A stretch of DNA of 64,000 bases from Halorientalis pallida (GTDB lineage Archaea; Halobacteriota; Halobacteria; Halobacteriales; Haloarculaceae): assembly GCF_004118325.1 (NCBI RefSeq), contig NZ_RDFA01000001.1, positions 480,424 through 544,423 on the forward strand. The letters are read 5' to 3'. The position numbers were made by a program, and so were the translations under genes. Below, one piece after another: positions 38,078 to 47,494 of the stretch. The notes under the pieces were generated by a model, which saw only the letters and a list, made by a program, of their open reading frames with translations, did not search any database and was not told the origin of the DNA. Each line of letters begins with the position of its first letter. Position 1 is the stretch's first letter.

Positions 38078-38665
38078 ATGTCCAGCGATCACGGGGAAAC
38101 AGACTCGACCGGCGGTATTGACTCGCAGTCCGTCGCTCGGCTGGTCTTGCTCCTCCTCGCTTCCGTTGGCCTCACGAGCACATTCATCTCGCCGATTGAG
38201 GTTACAGTGGCTGTGATAATCATCTCACTTCTCGTCTTGATCCTCCTCCAGCTCTGGAATCTGTCTCGCTCTATGCGGGAGCTCGAAGAGCGGATCGTGT
38301 CCCTCGAGGACACGTCGAGGAATCGGGTCACTTCCAGTCTCGCACAAAAATCGTCGTGTGCAGTGCTAGTGGGAGACTGTTGCGCCCGCGACGAACGTGT
38401 GGTGAATACGCGAGCCGACTTCGAACGCCTTCAGGGCAACTCGCGCATCCCGTCGAGCATCGTCGGCAGGTCCGTCGTCGTCACGGCCAGCGAGAAGCCG
38501 TCGATCCGGGCCAGCCGCGGGGCGTGCTCCCAGAGACCCTCCTCGTCCAGTCCGTGGAGGACGATGGCGTTGGGCGTCGGCGTGACGACACGCATCGCCA
38601 CCAGCGGCGACTCCCCCCGCGTGACGTTCGTGAATACCAGCGCGCGATTGGTGGACTGGCCGTAG
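38078..38665 (+). CDS. Possible membrane/coiled-coil protein with doubtful 3' part
   Basis: The first 90 residues look real: acidic start, two hydrophobic helices (about 20-40 and 42-62), then a short coiled coil (RSMRELEERIVSLED), in DNA less GC-rich than its neighbours. From about residue 118 on it runs antisense through the COG1709 regulator gene, so the true gene may be truncated or end differently. Low confidence in the C-terminal half. Confidence 0.4.
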   Translation: MSSDHGETDSTGGIDSQSVARLVLLLLASVGLTSTFISPIEVTVAVIIISLLVLILLQLWNLSRSMRELEERIVSLEDTSRNRVTSSLAQKSSCAVLVGDCCARDERVVNTRADFERLQGNSRIPSSIVGRSVVVTASEKPSIRASRGACSQRPSSSSPWRTMALGVGVTTRIATSGDSPRVTFVNTSARLVDWP

Positions 38666-39138
38666 AGCCGGTAGAACTCCTCGCTGGAGAGGCGAGTGAT
38701 CGCCTCGATGCTGTCGATGACGGTGTGGCCGGCGACGGTCGTCTGCGCGCCCTCGACGATCTCGGTCGCGCCGATGGCGTCGTAGTACCGCTCCAGCGGA
38801 ATCGTCGCCGGGTACTCCCGGAGGTCGTGGACGATCTCGCTGTCGAACCCGGCCGAGAGGACCCTGGCGTGCTGGCGGATGCGCCCGCCACCGCGGGCCT
38901 CGTCGATGTCGAGCAGCGCGCCGACGATGCGCTCGATGACGCCGATCCCCGGGCTCTGCCGGCGGCCGCTCTCGTAGTCGGAGATCACCGAAGAGGAGAC
39001 CTCCAGCGTGTCGGCCAGTTCGGTCTGGGACACGTCGAAGTCGGTCCGCCACTTCCGGATGGTCGCCCCCGGATCGTCGCTGAGCGTGATCTCGCCGGCG
39101 ATCTTCTCGGCGAGTTCACGACGTGGCCCACGTCCCAT
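38431..39138 (-). CDS. COG1709-type HTH transcriptional regulator
   Basis: A 235-aa protein. An N-terminal XRE/HTH_3 helix-turn-helix covers about residues 27-75 (VSQTELADTLEVSSSVISDYESGRR). The rest is an archaeal ligand-like domain (STNRALVFTNVTRGESPLVAMRVVTP). It matches archaeal predicted regulators of the COG1709 type; targets unknown. Confidence 0.8.
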   Translation of the reverse strand: MGRGPRRELAEKIAGEITLSDDPGATIRKWRTDFDVSQTELADTLEVSSSVISDYESGRRQSPGIGVIERIVGALLDIDEARGGGRIRQHARVLSAGFDSEIVHDLREYPATIPLERYYDAIGATEIVEGAQTTVAGHTVIDSIEAITRLSSEEFYRLYGQSTNRALVFTNVTRGESPLVAMRVVTPTPNAIVLHGLDEEGLWEHAPRLARIDGFSLAVTTTDLPTMLDGMRELP

Positions 39139-39229
39139 GTCGCCAGTGGACGCACTCGAGGACTTTAACGTACCGGCACGGCAGCGCAGTCACCGGAAGG
39201 GATTTGCCTGGACGCTCCGATGACCCTCC

Positions 39230-39871
39230 ATGCCATCGACGGTGGTGCATCTCGCCTTCGCGGGCATCCTCGCCGCCGCCCTGCTCGGTGACGCTTTCTC
39301 ACGCCGGTCTCTGACCGTCGTGTTCGCCGTCGTGATCTTCGCCGACTTGGACGTGTTCGTCGGGTTAGCGGTCCCGGGCGCTCACCGCGCGGCCTTTCAC
39401 ACGCTCCTGCTACCGGCGATCGCCGCCGGCCTGCTGTACTACGACCGGCGCCGCGACCGGCCGTGGCTCACCGGCCGGTTCGGGGAACGAGCACCGCGGG
39501 TCGCCTGGGTGTCGCTGCTCGCGTTCACGTTCGCCGCGGTCGGCCTCGACATGTTCACCACGTGGGGGGCGAACCCGTTCTATCCACTACACGATCAGTT
39601 CTACTCCATCGGTGGGACCCTGGAGTACTCCACACAGCGCGGGCTGGTCCAGACGTTCGTCGAAATCGGTGCCGATCCGGTCAGCGACGGAACCGGAACG
39701 CGGGCGCTGGGCACGACCGAGAACTACCACGTCAACAGCGGCGTCGACCCGACTGCGGGGAGCGAACCCGAGAACGTCGACCGGGTGTTCCCGGTCGCCC
39801 AGTCGGGCTGGCAACTCCTCCTCGTTCTGACGAGCCCCGTCGTCCTGTGGACCCGAGCGCGGCAGGATTAG
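39230..39871 (+). CDS. YdjM/DUF457-type membrane protein
   Basis: A 213-aa membrane protein with about four helices. The motif set VHLAFAGILAAAL, FADLDVFVG and HRAAFHTLLLP matches the YdjM/DUF457 'membrane-bound metal-dependent hydrolase' family, in which His and Asp residues face the metal. It converges on the next gene; the stops share 4 bp (TTAG). Confidence 0.8.
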   Translation: MPSTVVHLAFAGILAAALLGDAFSRRSLTVVFAVVIFADLDVFVGLAVPGAHRAAFHTLLLPAIAAGLLYYDRRRDRPWLTGRFGERAPRVAWVSLLAFTFAAVGLDMFTTWGANPFYPLHDQFYSIGGTLEYSTQRGLVQTFVEIGADPVSDGTGTRALGTTENYHVNSGVDPTAGSEPENVDRVFPVAQSGWQLLLVLTSPVVLWTRARQD

Positions 39872-40425
39872 TTCGTCTGACCGGCGACGACGCTCCCGAG
39901 TGCGCCCAGCACGAGCGGGTAGATCAGACCCGCGACGAGTATCGCCAGCAGAGGGTCCGGCCCGACCGAACCGGCATCGCCCTGAACCCGAACGAGGAAC
40001 GCACCGGCCGCGGCCAGCGGGAGGTAGCCCGCGACGACCGTCGCGCCCGCTTTCGCCGCCTCGGCCGCGTCGGTCGAGACGCTTCGGCGACGCCCCACGG
40101 CCAGGCCCGCAGCGAACAGCAGGAGGACCGGGAGCAGATACAGGCCCGGTGAGACCGTCTCGGACCGGGAGATCAAGTTGATGGTTTCGCCGAAGATGGG
40201 CACGTCGACGACCGTCGAGACGAAGTGCGCGTTGTAGAACACCCACCCGACGGCCTGATAAGTCAGGTCCTGCCCACCGAATGCCTGGAAGACCTGGTTC
40301 AGGGCCGATTCGCGGATGTCACTGCCGACCAGCAGGTACGTGAAGACGTACCCGAGCAGGTACGCGCCTGCACCTGCGATTGCGCCGGTTTTCAGTGGCC
40401 ACTCGCGAATCTGGTCAGTACTCAT
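39868..40425 (-). CDS. Multi-pass membrane protein, haloarchaeal
   Basis: A 185-aa protein with about five hydrophobic helices (LKTGAIAGAGAYLLGYVFTY, LYLLPVLLLFAAGLAVG, and others). Charged residues are few and lie in one loop (RRRSVSTDAAEAAK). Start ATG 40425 was chosen; the frame continues upstream with basic, non-coding-like sequence. Family not named with confidence. Confidence 0.68.
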   Translation of the reverse strand: MSTDQIREWPLKTGAIAGAGAYLLGYVFTYLLVGSDIRESALNQVFQAFGGQDLTYQAVGWVFYNAHFVSTVVDVPIFGETINLISRSETVSPGLYLLPVLLLFAAGLAVGRRRSVSTDAAEAAKAGATVVAGYLPLAAAGAFLVRVQGDAGSVGPDPLLAILVAGLIYPLVLGALGSVVAGQTN

Positions 40426-40507
40426 ATCTTTCAGGTCGCCCCCGCCCGGAATGAGCCTTGTGGCCCCACTCTTTACCCAGGGAGGCTCACTCCGCTCGTC
40501 ACCACCC

Positions 40508-40532
40508 GCACAGAAACGTGAGCGAAAAAGCC
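40508..40532 (+). repeat. Intergenic repeat element, copy 2
   Basis: Reads GCACAGAAACGTGAGCGAAA and on, a variant of the core at 37911 and 45115. It lies in the divergent gap upstream of the rfcL gene. Confidence 0.6.
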
Positions 40533-40625
40533 GACTCGGCCCTGTGGGCGTCGCCGGACGCGATGCTGATCTGCCACGACCCCCGCTCCGCAACCCCTAA
40601 ACGCGGTCCGTTCGTTCGTCCGTCA

Positions 40626-42146
40626 ATGAGTGACTGGACCGAGAAATACCGCCCGTCGACGCTCTCGGAGGTCCGGGGCAACGACAAGGCCCGCGACGCC
40701 CTGAGAGAGTGGGGGCGGACCTGGGACGAGCACGGGGAGGCGGCCATCCTGCACGGGAGTCCCGGCATCGGGAAGACCTCCGCGGCCCACGCGCTGGCCA
40801 GCGACATGGGCTGGGACACCGTCGAACTCAACGCCAGCGACTCCCGGACCAAAGACGACATCGAGCGACTTGCCGGCCGCGCCGCCAAGAACACCACGCT
40901 TGGCGGCACCGGCAAACAGCTCATCATCGTCGACGAGGCCGACAACTTCCACGGCAACGTCGACCGCGGCGGCTCCAGGGCGGTCACGTCAATCGTCAAG
41001 GAGGCGGGCCAGCCGGTCGTCCTCATCGCCAACGATTTCTACGAGATGTCGAACACCCTTCGGAACGCCTGCCGGGAGATCGAGTTCCGCGACATCTCCG
41101 CCCGGTCGATCGTCCCCGTCCTCCGGGACGTGTGCCGCCAGGAGGGCATCGAGTTCGAAGAGGACGCCCTCGAAGCCATCGCCGAGTCCAACAGCGGCGA
41201 CCTCCGGGGCGCGATGAACGACCTGCAGGCGCTCGCACAGGGCCGCACGGAACTCCGGGCCGAGGACGTGGTGACCGGCGAACGCGACCGGACCAACGGC
41301 GTCTTCGACTACCTCGACACCGTCATCAAGGAGGCCGACGCCGAGGAGGCGCTGAAAGCGTCCTACGACGTGGACGAGACGCCCGACGACCTGATCAACT
41401 GGATCGAGGACAACATGCCCAAGGACTACCAGGGTCGGGAACTGGCACGGGCGTACGACTACCTCGCCGACGCCGACCGCTGGCTCGGGCGAGTACGGGC
41501 GACTCAGAACTACTCCTACTGGCGCTACGCCGGCGACAACATGACCGCCGGCGTCGCCGCCGCCCGGGACGGCGAGAAGGGTGGCTGGACCCGCTACGGC
41601 CCGCCGAGTTACTGGTCGAAACTCGGCCGCTCACGGGGCACGCGGGAGAAACGCGACTACGTGGCCCGCGAGGTCGCCGAGAACCTGGGCGTGAGCATGG
41701 CCACCGCCCGCCGCGAGGTCATCCCGCACCTGGCGGCGATGACCCACCACTGCAAGAACCGCGAACTCACCGTGGCGATGGCCGCCCGGTACGATCTGGA
41801 CGCAGAACACGTCTCCTTCGTCACCGGCTCGGGCAAGGACACCAACAAGGTCCAGGACATCGTCGCGGACGCCGAACGACTCCGGGAGGAAGCCGCCGTC
41901 GAACACTCCGGTGGCGCGTTCGAGGACGCTCACGCTGGCGGCGCCGACGAAGACGGAGAGAGCGCGGACACCCCGGACGGCGACGACGAAGAGGGAGACG
42001 AGGAAGCCGAGGACGGCGAGGGCCAGGCGACGCTCGCCGCGAGTGCGGCGGCGGACGAGTCGGTAGACGACGCGAGCGACGCGGCGTCGGCAGAGAACGA
42101 GTCGAGCGAGGACGACCAGCAGTCGGGGCTCGGCGACTTCGTGTAG
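40626..42146 (+). CDS. rfcL: Replication factor C large subunit
   Basis: A 506-aa clamp-loader large subunit. The AAA+ domain has Walker A GSPGIGKTSA, Walker B LIIVDEADNFHG and sensor NACREIEFRD. An alpha-helical C-terminal domain follows, then an acidic linker of about 80 residues. The last eight residues QSGLGDFV match a PIP box, contacting PCNA. It loads the sliding clamp with the small subunit. Start ATG 40626 (MSDWTEKYRPSTL) is conserved in the family. Confidence 0.96.
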   Translation: MSDWTEKYRPSTLSEVRGNDKARDALREWGRTWDEHGEAAILHGSPGIGKTSAAHALASDMGWDTVELNASDSRTKDDIERLAGRAAKNTTLGGTGKQLIIVDEADNFHGNVDRGGSRAVTSIVKEAGQPVVLIANDFYEMSNTLRNACREIEFRDISARSIVPVLRDVCRQEGIEFEEDALEAIAESNSGDLRGAMNDLQALAQGRTELRAEDVVTGERDRTNGVFDYLDTVIKEADAEEALKASYDVDETPDDLINWIEDNMPKDYQGRELARAYDYLADADRWLGRVRATQNYSYWRYAGDNMTAGVAAARDGEKGGWTRYGPPSYWSKLGRSRGTREKRDYVAREVAENLGVSMATARREVIPHLAAMTHHCKNRELTVAMAARYDLDAEHVSFVTGSGKDTNKVQDIVADAERLREEAAVEHSGGAFEDAHAGGADEDGESADTPDGDDEEGDEEAEDGEGQATLAASAAADESVDDASDAASAENESSEDDQQSGLGDFV

Positions 42147-42168
42147 CGGCGGGGAGAAGGGGCCGATC

Positions 42169-42690
42169 TCAGAGCCGGACCGGGCCGGACGAGCCGTCGG
42201 CGCTGGCGTCTGCGCCGGCGTCGGTGTCCGCGTCGGTCGCGGCCTCGGTCGCGGTGGTGGCGCTCTGGAACGCCCAGGCGGTCGTCGCGGTCATGGCCGC
42301 GAAGATTGTCAGCGCGGCGGTGTGGTGGAGGACCTGCGCGACCGGTCCGTAGAACCAGATCGTGTTCGCGCCGAGCAGGACCTGCACGGGCAGGACAACG
42401 AGGGCGACGGTCGAAGCCCAGCGGATGTCGGTCCGTGGCTGGCGTTTCCAGGCGGCGTAGGTCGTTCCGATGATCATGAAGCCAGTGATCATCGCGACGA
42501 AACGATGGAACCACTCGACGAAGCTCGGCCAGTCTGCCGGGAACAGGCCGAACACGGCTCCGTTACAGAGCGGCCAGCGCGCCGCGCAGGACAGTCCCGC
42601 ACCGATGGCACCGGTGTACACGCCGAGCAGGATGAGCGAGAACGTCATGCCCATCGTCGTCGCGGCGAGGTGGCGAAAGCCCAGTCGCAT
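42169..42690 (-). CDS. COX15/CtaA-family protein (short form)
   Basis: A 173-aa membrane protein with four helices, equal to about half of a bacterial heme A synthase. LLGVYTGAIGAGLSCAARWPLCNG carries the cysteine pair, WFHRFVAMITG and HHTAALTIFAAM the heme-ligand histidines. Short archaeal CtaA-like proteins are known and probably dimerise for heme A synthesis. The C-terminal 25 residues are an A/D-rich tail. Confidence 0.82.
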   Translation of the reverse strand: MRLGFRHLAATTMGMTFSLILLGVYTGAIGAGLSCAARWPLCNGAVFGLFPADWPSFVEWFHRFVAMITGFMIIGTTYAAWKRQPRTDIRWASTVALVVLPVQVLLGANTIWFYGPVAQVLHHTAALTIFAAMTATTAWAFQSATTATEAATDADTDAGADASADGSSGPVRL

Positions 42691-42784
42691 AGTCGACGCT
42701 CAGGCTCGCATCTACTTATGTTCCGCCTTTCGTTCCCACGGCCCGGAACCGGATCGACGAACGTCGAACATTATTTTCGGTTAC

Positions 42785-42791
42785 CTTTTTA
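42785..42791 (+). promoter_or_regulatory. TATA-like box of the malic enzyme gene
   Basis: The T-rich CTTTTTA lies 24-30 nt before the ATG at 42815, consistent with a leaderless start. Confidence 0.45.
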
Positions 42792-42814
42792 CGCTGGCAA
42801 GGTCCCCATAGTGC

Positions 42815-45073
42815 ATGGGACTAGACGAGGATTCGCTCGACTATCACCGGGAGGACCCCCCGGGGAAGATCGAGATTTCGACGACGAAGCCAACCAACAC
42901 CCAGCGTGATCTGAGCCTCGCCTACTCGCCGGGCGTCGCCGCCCCCTGCCGTGCGATCCGGGACAACCCCAACGACGCGTTTACTTACACGGCCAAGGGG
43001 AACCTCGTCGGCGTCGTCTCCGACGGCACCGCGGTGCTCGGCCTGGGCGACATCGGCGCACAGGCCTCCAAGCCTGTGATGGAGGGGAAAGGCGTCCTGT
43101 TCAAGCGCTTCGCCGACATCGACGTCTTCGACATCGAACTCGAGGACGCCGACACCGAGGAGATGATCCGCTCGATCAGTTCGATGGAGCCGACCTTCGG
43201 CGGGATCAACCTCGAAGACATCAAAGCGCCCGAATGTTTCGAGGTCGAGGGCCGGTTGCGAGAGGAGATGGACATTCCCATCTTCCACGACGACCAGCAC
43301 GGGACCGCCATCATCTCCGGGGCCGCGCTGCTCAACGCCGTCGACATCGCCGGCAAGGACCTCTCCGAACTCGACATCGTCTTCTCCGGTGCCGGCGCGA
43401 GCGCCATCGCAACCGCTCGCTTCTACGTCTCGCTGGGCGCGAAACGGGAGAACATCACCATGTGTGACTCCTCGGGGATCATCACCCAGGCCCGCGCCGA
43501 GAACGACGACGTCAACGACTTCAAAAAGGAGTTCGCCCGCGACGTGCCCGAGGGCGACCTCGCGGACGCGATGGTCGACGCCGACGTGTTCGTCGGGCTC
43601 TCGGTCGGCGGCATCGTCTCCGAGGAGATGGTCCGGTCGATGGCGAGCGATCCGATCATCTTCGCGATGGCCAACCCCGACCCGGAGATCGCCTACGAGG
43701 ACGCCAAACAGGCTCGCGACGACACCGTCATCATGGCCACGGGTCGCTCCGATTACCCCAACCAGGTCAACAACGTGCTGGGCTTCCCCTTCATCTTCCG
43801 CGGTGCGCTGGACGTGCGCGCCACCGAGATCAACGAGGAGATGAAACGCGCCGCCGCCGAGGCACTGGCCGAGTTGGCCCGACAGGACGTGCCCGACGCC
43901 GTGGTCAAAGCCTACGGCGACCAGCCCCTCAAGTACGGTCCGGAGTACGTCATCCCGAAACCGCTCGACCCCCGCGTCCTCTTCGAGGTCGCACCGGCCG
44001 TCGCTGAAGCTGCCATGGAGAGCGGGGCCGCTCGCGTCGACCTCGACCACGAGGAGTATGTCGAGCAACTGGAAGCCCGGCTCGGGAAATCCCGCGAGAT
44101 GATGCGGGTCGTCCTCAACAAGGCCAAAAACGAGCCCAAGCGGGTCGTCCTCGCGGAAGGCGACGACGAGAAGATGATCCGTGCGGCCTACCAGATGGAC
44201 GATCAAGGGATCGCCGATCCCATCCTGATCGGCGACCGCGAACGCATCTGGGCGATCATGGAGACGCTGGCGCTCGATTTCGACCCCGAGATCGTCGACC
44301 CCGGCGAGGGGAGTCTCGAACCCTACGCCGAGCGGCTGTACGAACTCCGCCAGCGCAAGGGCATCACTCGCCGCGAAGCCGGCGAACTCGTCCAGGACGG
44401 CAACTACCTCGGGAGCGTCATGGTCGAGATGGGCGACGCCGACGCCATGCTGACCGGGCTGATGCACAACTACCCCTCGGCCCTGAAACCGCCGCTGCAG
44501 ATCGTCGGCACCGCCGAGGACGCCAACTACGCCGCGGGCGTCTACATGCTCACGTTCAAGAACCGCGTCGTGTTCTGCGTCGACACCACCGTCAACCAGA
44601 ACCCCGACGCCGAGGTCCTCTCGGAAGTGACCTGCCACACCGCCGAGCTGGCCCGCCGGTTCAATATCGAACCTCGCGCGGCCATGCTGTCGTACTCGAA
44701 CTTCGGGAGCGTCGACAACCAGGGCACGCGCAAGCCCCGGAGGGCCGCCGACCTCCTGCGTGACGACCCGCAGGTCGACTTCCCCGTCGACGGGGAGATG
44801 CAGGCCGACACCGCCGTCGTCGAGGACATCCTCAACGGCACCTACGAGTTCTCCGACCTCGACGAGCCCGCGAACATCCTCGTGTTCCCGAACCTCGAAG
44901 CGGGCAACATCGGCTACAAACTCCTCCAGCGGCTCGGCGGCGCGGAGGCAATCGGCCCGATGCTCGTCGGCATGGACAAGCCCGTCCACGTCCTCCAGCG
45001 CGGCGACGAAGTGAAGGACATCGTGAACCTCGCGAGTGTGGCAGTGGTGGACGCGCAACAGAACGACTACTAA
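42815..45073 (+). CDS. maeB: Malic enzyme with C-terminal phosphotransacetylase-like domain
   Basis: A 752-aa two-domain protein. Residues 1-420 are NAD(P)-dependent malic enzyme ([35 protein letters not shown]). Residues about 430-752 are a phosphotransacetylase-like domain ([46 protein letters not shown]). The fusion is typical of MaeB, where the C-terminal domain is thought to be regulatory. It decarboxylates malate to pyruvate. A repeat element follows the stop. Confidence 0.93.
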   Translation: MGLDEDSLDYHREDPPGKIEISTTKPTNTQRDLSLAYSPGVAAPCRAIRDNPNDAFTYTAKGNLVGVVSDGTAVLGLGDIGAQASKPVMEGKGVLFKRFADIDVFDIELEDADTEEMIRSISSMEPTFGGINLEDIKAPECFEVEGRLREEMDIPIFHDDQHGTAIISGAALLNAVDIAGKDLSELDIVFSGAGASAIATARFYVSLGAKRENITMCDSSGIITQARAENDDVNDFKKEFARDVPEGDLADAMVDADVFVGLSVGGIVSEEMVRSMASDPIIFAMANPDPEIAYEDAKQARDDTVIMATGRSDYPNQVNNVLGFPFIFRGALDVRATEINEEMKRAAAEALAELARQDVPDAVVKAYGDQPLKYGPEYVIPKPLDPRVLFEVAPAVAEAAMESGAARVDLDHEEYVEQLEARLGKSREMMRVVLNKAKNEPKRVVLAEGDDEKMIRAAYQMDDQGIADPILIGDRERIWAIMETLALDFDPEIVDPGEGSLEPYAERLYELRQRKGITRREAGELVQDGNYLGSVMVEMGDADAMLTGLMHNYPSALKPPLQIVGTAEDANYAAGVYMLTFKNRVVFCVDTTVNQNPDAEVLSEVTCHTAELARRFNIEPRAAMLSYSNFGSVDNQGTRKPRRAADLLRDDPQVDFPVDGEMQADTAVVEDILNGTYEFSDLDEPANILVFPNLEAGNIGYKLLQRLGGAEAIGPMLVGMDKPVHVLQRGDEVKDIVNLASVAVVDAQQNDY

Positions 45074-45114
45074 CCACCTTTTACTTCGCCGGGTGCGCTC
45101 CGCGAACCCGGCTC

Positions 45115-45139
45115 GCAAAAACGTGGGCGAAAAAAGGCT
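45115..45139 (+). repeat. Intergenic repeat element, copy 3
   Basis: The core AAAAACGTGGGCGAAAAAAGG lies about 45 bp after the maeB stop, as in copy 1. It is followed by an imperfect hairpin GGCGCTCACTTCGTTCGCC (45141-45159). Confidence 0.7.
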
Positions 45140-45219
45140 CGGCGCTCACTTCGTTCGCCCCGAGGGAACCGCGCGCCGGGGGCGCGCGGATGCTAGCAGC
45201 CGACCTCGAACTTCGAAAC

Positions 45220-45615
45220 TCACTCCGTCCCCAGCGACGACATGCGCTTCCCGGTCTCGAAGTAGAACTCGGCGATCACGCCCGACCAGAGGAAGGCGAT
45301 GACGACGACGGAGACGGCTCCGGGAACGCCGACGGGCGAGAGAAATCCGGCGACGGCCAGCCCCACGGCCAGCAACGTCACCAGGAAGACGTACTCGTCG
45401 AGCGGGTCCGTCGCCAGCAGTGCGGTGTCGACGTAGGCGTAGGCCGCGCCGACGGCGACGCCGACGACGAGCGCGACGAGCGACGCGAGCAAGGGCCCGT
45501 CCGGAAACGGACCACCCCACAACTCGACGACGACGTAGATCGTCAGTGCGAGTGTCAGCACGCCCGCGTGTGCGACTGACGCGACCGGCTCCCAGAACCC
45601 CCCGTCACTCCCCAT
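45220..45615 (-). CDS. Four-helix membrane protein, hypothetical
   Basis: A 131-aa protein with four hydrophobic segments spread over its length and a short charged C-terminus (FETGKRMSSLGTE). ATG 45615 is preferred over GTG 45621: a TATA-like AGATTTATTA (minus strand, 45641-45650) lies about 26 nt upstream of the ATG. No family recognised. Confidence 0.62.
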   Translation of the reverse strand: MGSDGGFWEPVASVAHAGVLTLALTIYVVVELWGGPFPDGPLLASLVALVVGVAVGAAYAYVDTALLATDPLDEYVFLVTLLAVGLAVAGFLSPVGVPGAVSVVVIAFLWSGVIAEFYFETGKRMSSLGTE

Positions 45616-45657
45616 TGACACATCGTGGCAACTGCCAGCATAATAAATCTTGTCGCG

Positions 45658-46299
45658 TCAATCGCTGGCACCGCGATCCGACCGGGAGGGCGGCGGCACC
45701 TGCTTCTCGGTCGGGTCCTCGGGGATGACACACCGGTCGGGTTCGTGGTTGACGTGGGCGTACTGGTCGGGCGCGTTCGCCAGCGGATGGGCCGGATTCA
45801 CGTCGCTGGAGATGCGAGCGGCCCGGATCTCGTCGAACCCGTTGATCCGGGCGCGGATACCCCGCCAGTGGAGGTTCGTGGCCGCCGGCACGGAGACGGC
45901 GGGATTCCAGTCGGCACCGCGGGAGTCGATGACGGCCTGGTTGACGTTGCCCGCCAGGTCGTCGTGATCGATCAGGACGCCGATGCGAGCGTCGTCGGGC
46001 GCTCGCGCCGCGAGGACGTCCAGCCCGAGGTGGAGTGCACGGTACTCGGCGACGTTGTTGTCTGGGGCACTGTCGGCGACCGAGAGCCGCGCCACACGCT
46101 CCCCGTCGCGTGTCTCGATGACCACGCCGAGACCGCCGTCGGGGTCGTCCCCGCCCCCGACCGCGCCACTCCGGCCTCTGTAGGAGCCGTCTGTGGCGAG
46201 ATAGAAGTCCCGGTGGTGGGTGCGGGGAGGGTGTGCAATGTGTGGCGTCGGCGACTCGTCGAACAGGTCCCGAAGGGACGGCCGGCCGTAAGCGGCCAT
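45658..46299 (-). CDS. rnhA: Ribonuclease HI family protein
   Basis: A 213-aa protein. The RNase H fold is seen as FYLATDGSYRG (first catalytic Asp), DNNVAEYRALHLGLD (Glu) and VLIDHDDLAGNV (Asp). The N-terminal 40 residues (YGRPSLRDLFDESPTPHIAH) and the acidic tail are halophile extensions. ATG 46299 was chosen with a TATA-like run 25-35 nt upstream. Confidence 0.85.
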   Translation of the reverse strand: MAAYGRPSLRDLFDESPTPHIAHPPRTHHRDFYLATDGSYRGRSGAVGGGDDPDGGLGVVIETRDGERVARLSVADSAPDNNVAEYRALHLGLDVLAARAPDDARIGVLIDHDDLAGNVNQAVIDSRGADWNPAVSVPAATNLHWRGIRARINGFDEIRAARISSDVNPAHPLANAPDQYAHVNHEPDRCVIPEDPTEKQVPPPSRSDRGASD

Positions 46300-46322
46300 A
46301 TCTCCACTATGGACACGGGACA

Positions 46323-46334
46323 ATTTAAATATAT
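46323..46334. promoter_or_regulatory. TATA-like run between rnhA and the CBS gene
   Basis: ATTTAAATATAT is nearly symmetric. It is placed right for rnhA on the minus strand (25-35 nt upstream) and might also serve the plus-strand CBS gene with a longer leader. Confidence 0.5.
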
Positions 46335-46419
46335 GGGCCTCTCGAGGGTGACGACTGGACGCCTGCGGAGGGATTCAGCCACCGGAAGGACTACGGCCGG
46401 GCCGGTCGTCCCCCCGGGC

Positions 46420-46965
46420 ATGCTCACCGCTCGCGACATCATGACGACCGACGTGGAGACGGTCGCACCCGACGACGACGTGGCCGAAGTCCTCACGAGA
46501 CTGGCTCAGGCGAAGTTCAACGGCTACCCCGTCACCGACGGCGACGAACTCGTCGGCATCGTCACGCAGGGCGACCTGGTCGATCTGTTCCAGCCCTCCG
46601 ACCGGACGCTGTGGATCCCCGTCGGCTTTCCCCCGTTCCTGGAGAGTCTGACCTACGGCATCGACCTCTCGTGGGACAACCTGGACGTGGGGCTGGACAT
46701 GGTTCGCAACTCCGGGAAGTCGATCAGCGACGTGATGACCGCCGACGTGGTGACGGTCGCCCCGGACGACGACATCGACCGCGTGCTCGATCTGCTGGCC
46801 GACCGCGAGCGGGACATCAACCGCTTGCCGGTCGTCGAGGACAGCGAGGCGCGAAGCGCCTCCGACAGCCGGACGCAGTCCGGCGACGGCCGCGTCGTCG
46901 GCATCATCGCCCGGCAGGACACACTGCGGGCGCTCCGCGACGAGCGACTGGAGACGGCGGGGTAA
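46420..46965 (+). CDS. CBS-domain pair protein
   Basis: A 181-aa protein made of two CBS motifs: MTTDVETVAPDDDVAEVLTRLA with DELVGIVTQGDLVDLF, then MTADVVTVAPDDDIDRVLDLLA with GRVVGIIARQDTLRAL. An acidic insertion interrupts the second. CBS pairs sense adenosyl nucleotides; no effector domain is attached. ATG 46420 begins the first motif directly. Confidence 0.85.
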   Translation: MLTARDIMTTDVETVAPDDDVAEVLTRLAQAKFNGYPVTDGDELVGIVTQGDLVDLFQPSDRTLWIPVGFPPFLESLTYGIDLSWDNLDVGLDMVRNSGKSISDVMTADVVTVAPDDDIDRVLDLLADRERDINRLPVVEDSEARSASDSRTQSGDGRVVGIIARQDTLRALRDERLETAG

Positions 46966-46976
46966 GGCGGGCGGCG

Positions 46977-47237
46977 TCAGTCGTGGTAGCGGTGACCGAT
47001 GACCGCCGCGACAACGTTCAGAGCGAGCAGGCCGACGAACGCACCGACGATCGAGCTACTCCGGAGACCGTAGGCCAGCAGCGGGAGGTAGAGGAAGGGC
47101 AGGACGATCGCGGACCAGAAGGCGAGACCGGTCACACCGGCTTTCAGACCGGTCCCGTACTGCGCCAGTGCAGGGCGGAGGTCGCTCACTGGCGGGAACA
47201 GCCGTCGTTCGTTACTGGAGGGACTTGACGATGCCAT
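46977..47237 (-). CDS. Small two-helix membrane protein, hypothetical
   Basis: An 86-aa protein with hydrophobic segments at about residues 32-57 and 62-80 and the ending IGHRYHD. A TATA-like CTTATAA (47273-47279) lies about 36 nt upstream. It converges on the CBS gene, 11 bp away. Family unknown. Confidence 0.58.
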   Translation of the reverse strand: MASSSPSSNERRLFPPVSDLRPALAQYGTGLKAGVTGLAFWSAIVLPFLYLPLLAYGLRSSSIVGAFVGLLALNVVAAVIGHRYHD

Positions 47238-47494
47238 CGTATCGTTCTATCAATGCCTTCGATAGCCGACCCCTTATAACCGGCCGAGCCTTCGGCCCGT
47301 TTCGATTCATTTCATCTGACTACCAGCAGCGTACGGACATTTCACAACACGCGCAGAACGCTCGATAAATTTTATTCCCGCATCTAAGGTCGTAACGTCG
47401 AATTACAGTCGGCTATTATTCCGCACTCGTCTGCCCGGAAAGAGTGGACCGAGCGGCCAGTGTAAGAGATTGATTACCATACACGTGGTGGCTG
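47238..47494. other. Intergenic region, no gene seen
   Basis: 257 bp, AT-richer than neighbours, with TATA-like runs at 47273-47279 and near 47365 (GATAAATTTTATT). No coding frame or stable RNA structure was recognised; a small RNA cannot be excluded. Confidence 0.4.

Noticed and set aside
42821-45118. A 765-aa open frame antisense to the malic enzyme gene
   Set aside because: The opposite strand has a full, motif-bearing malic enzyme; the antisense frame is a GC-rich shadow with no family features.
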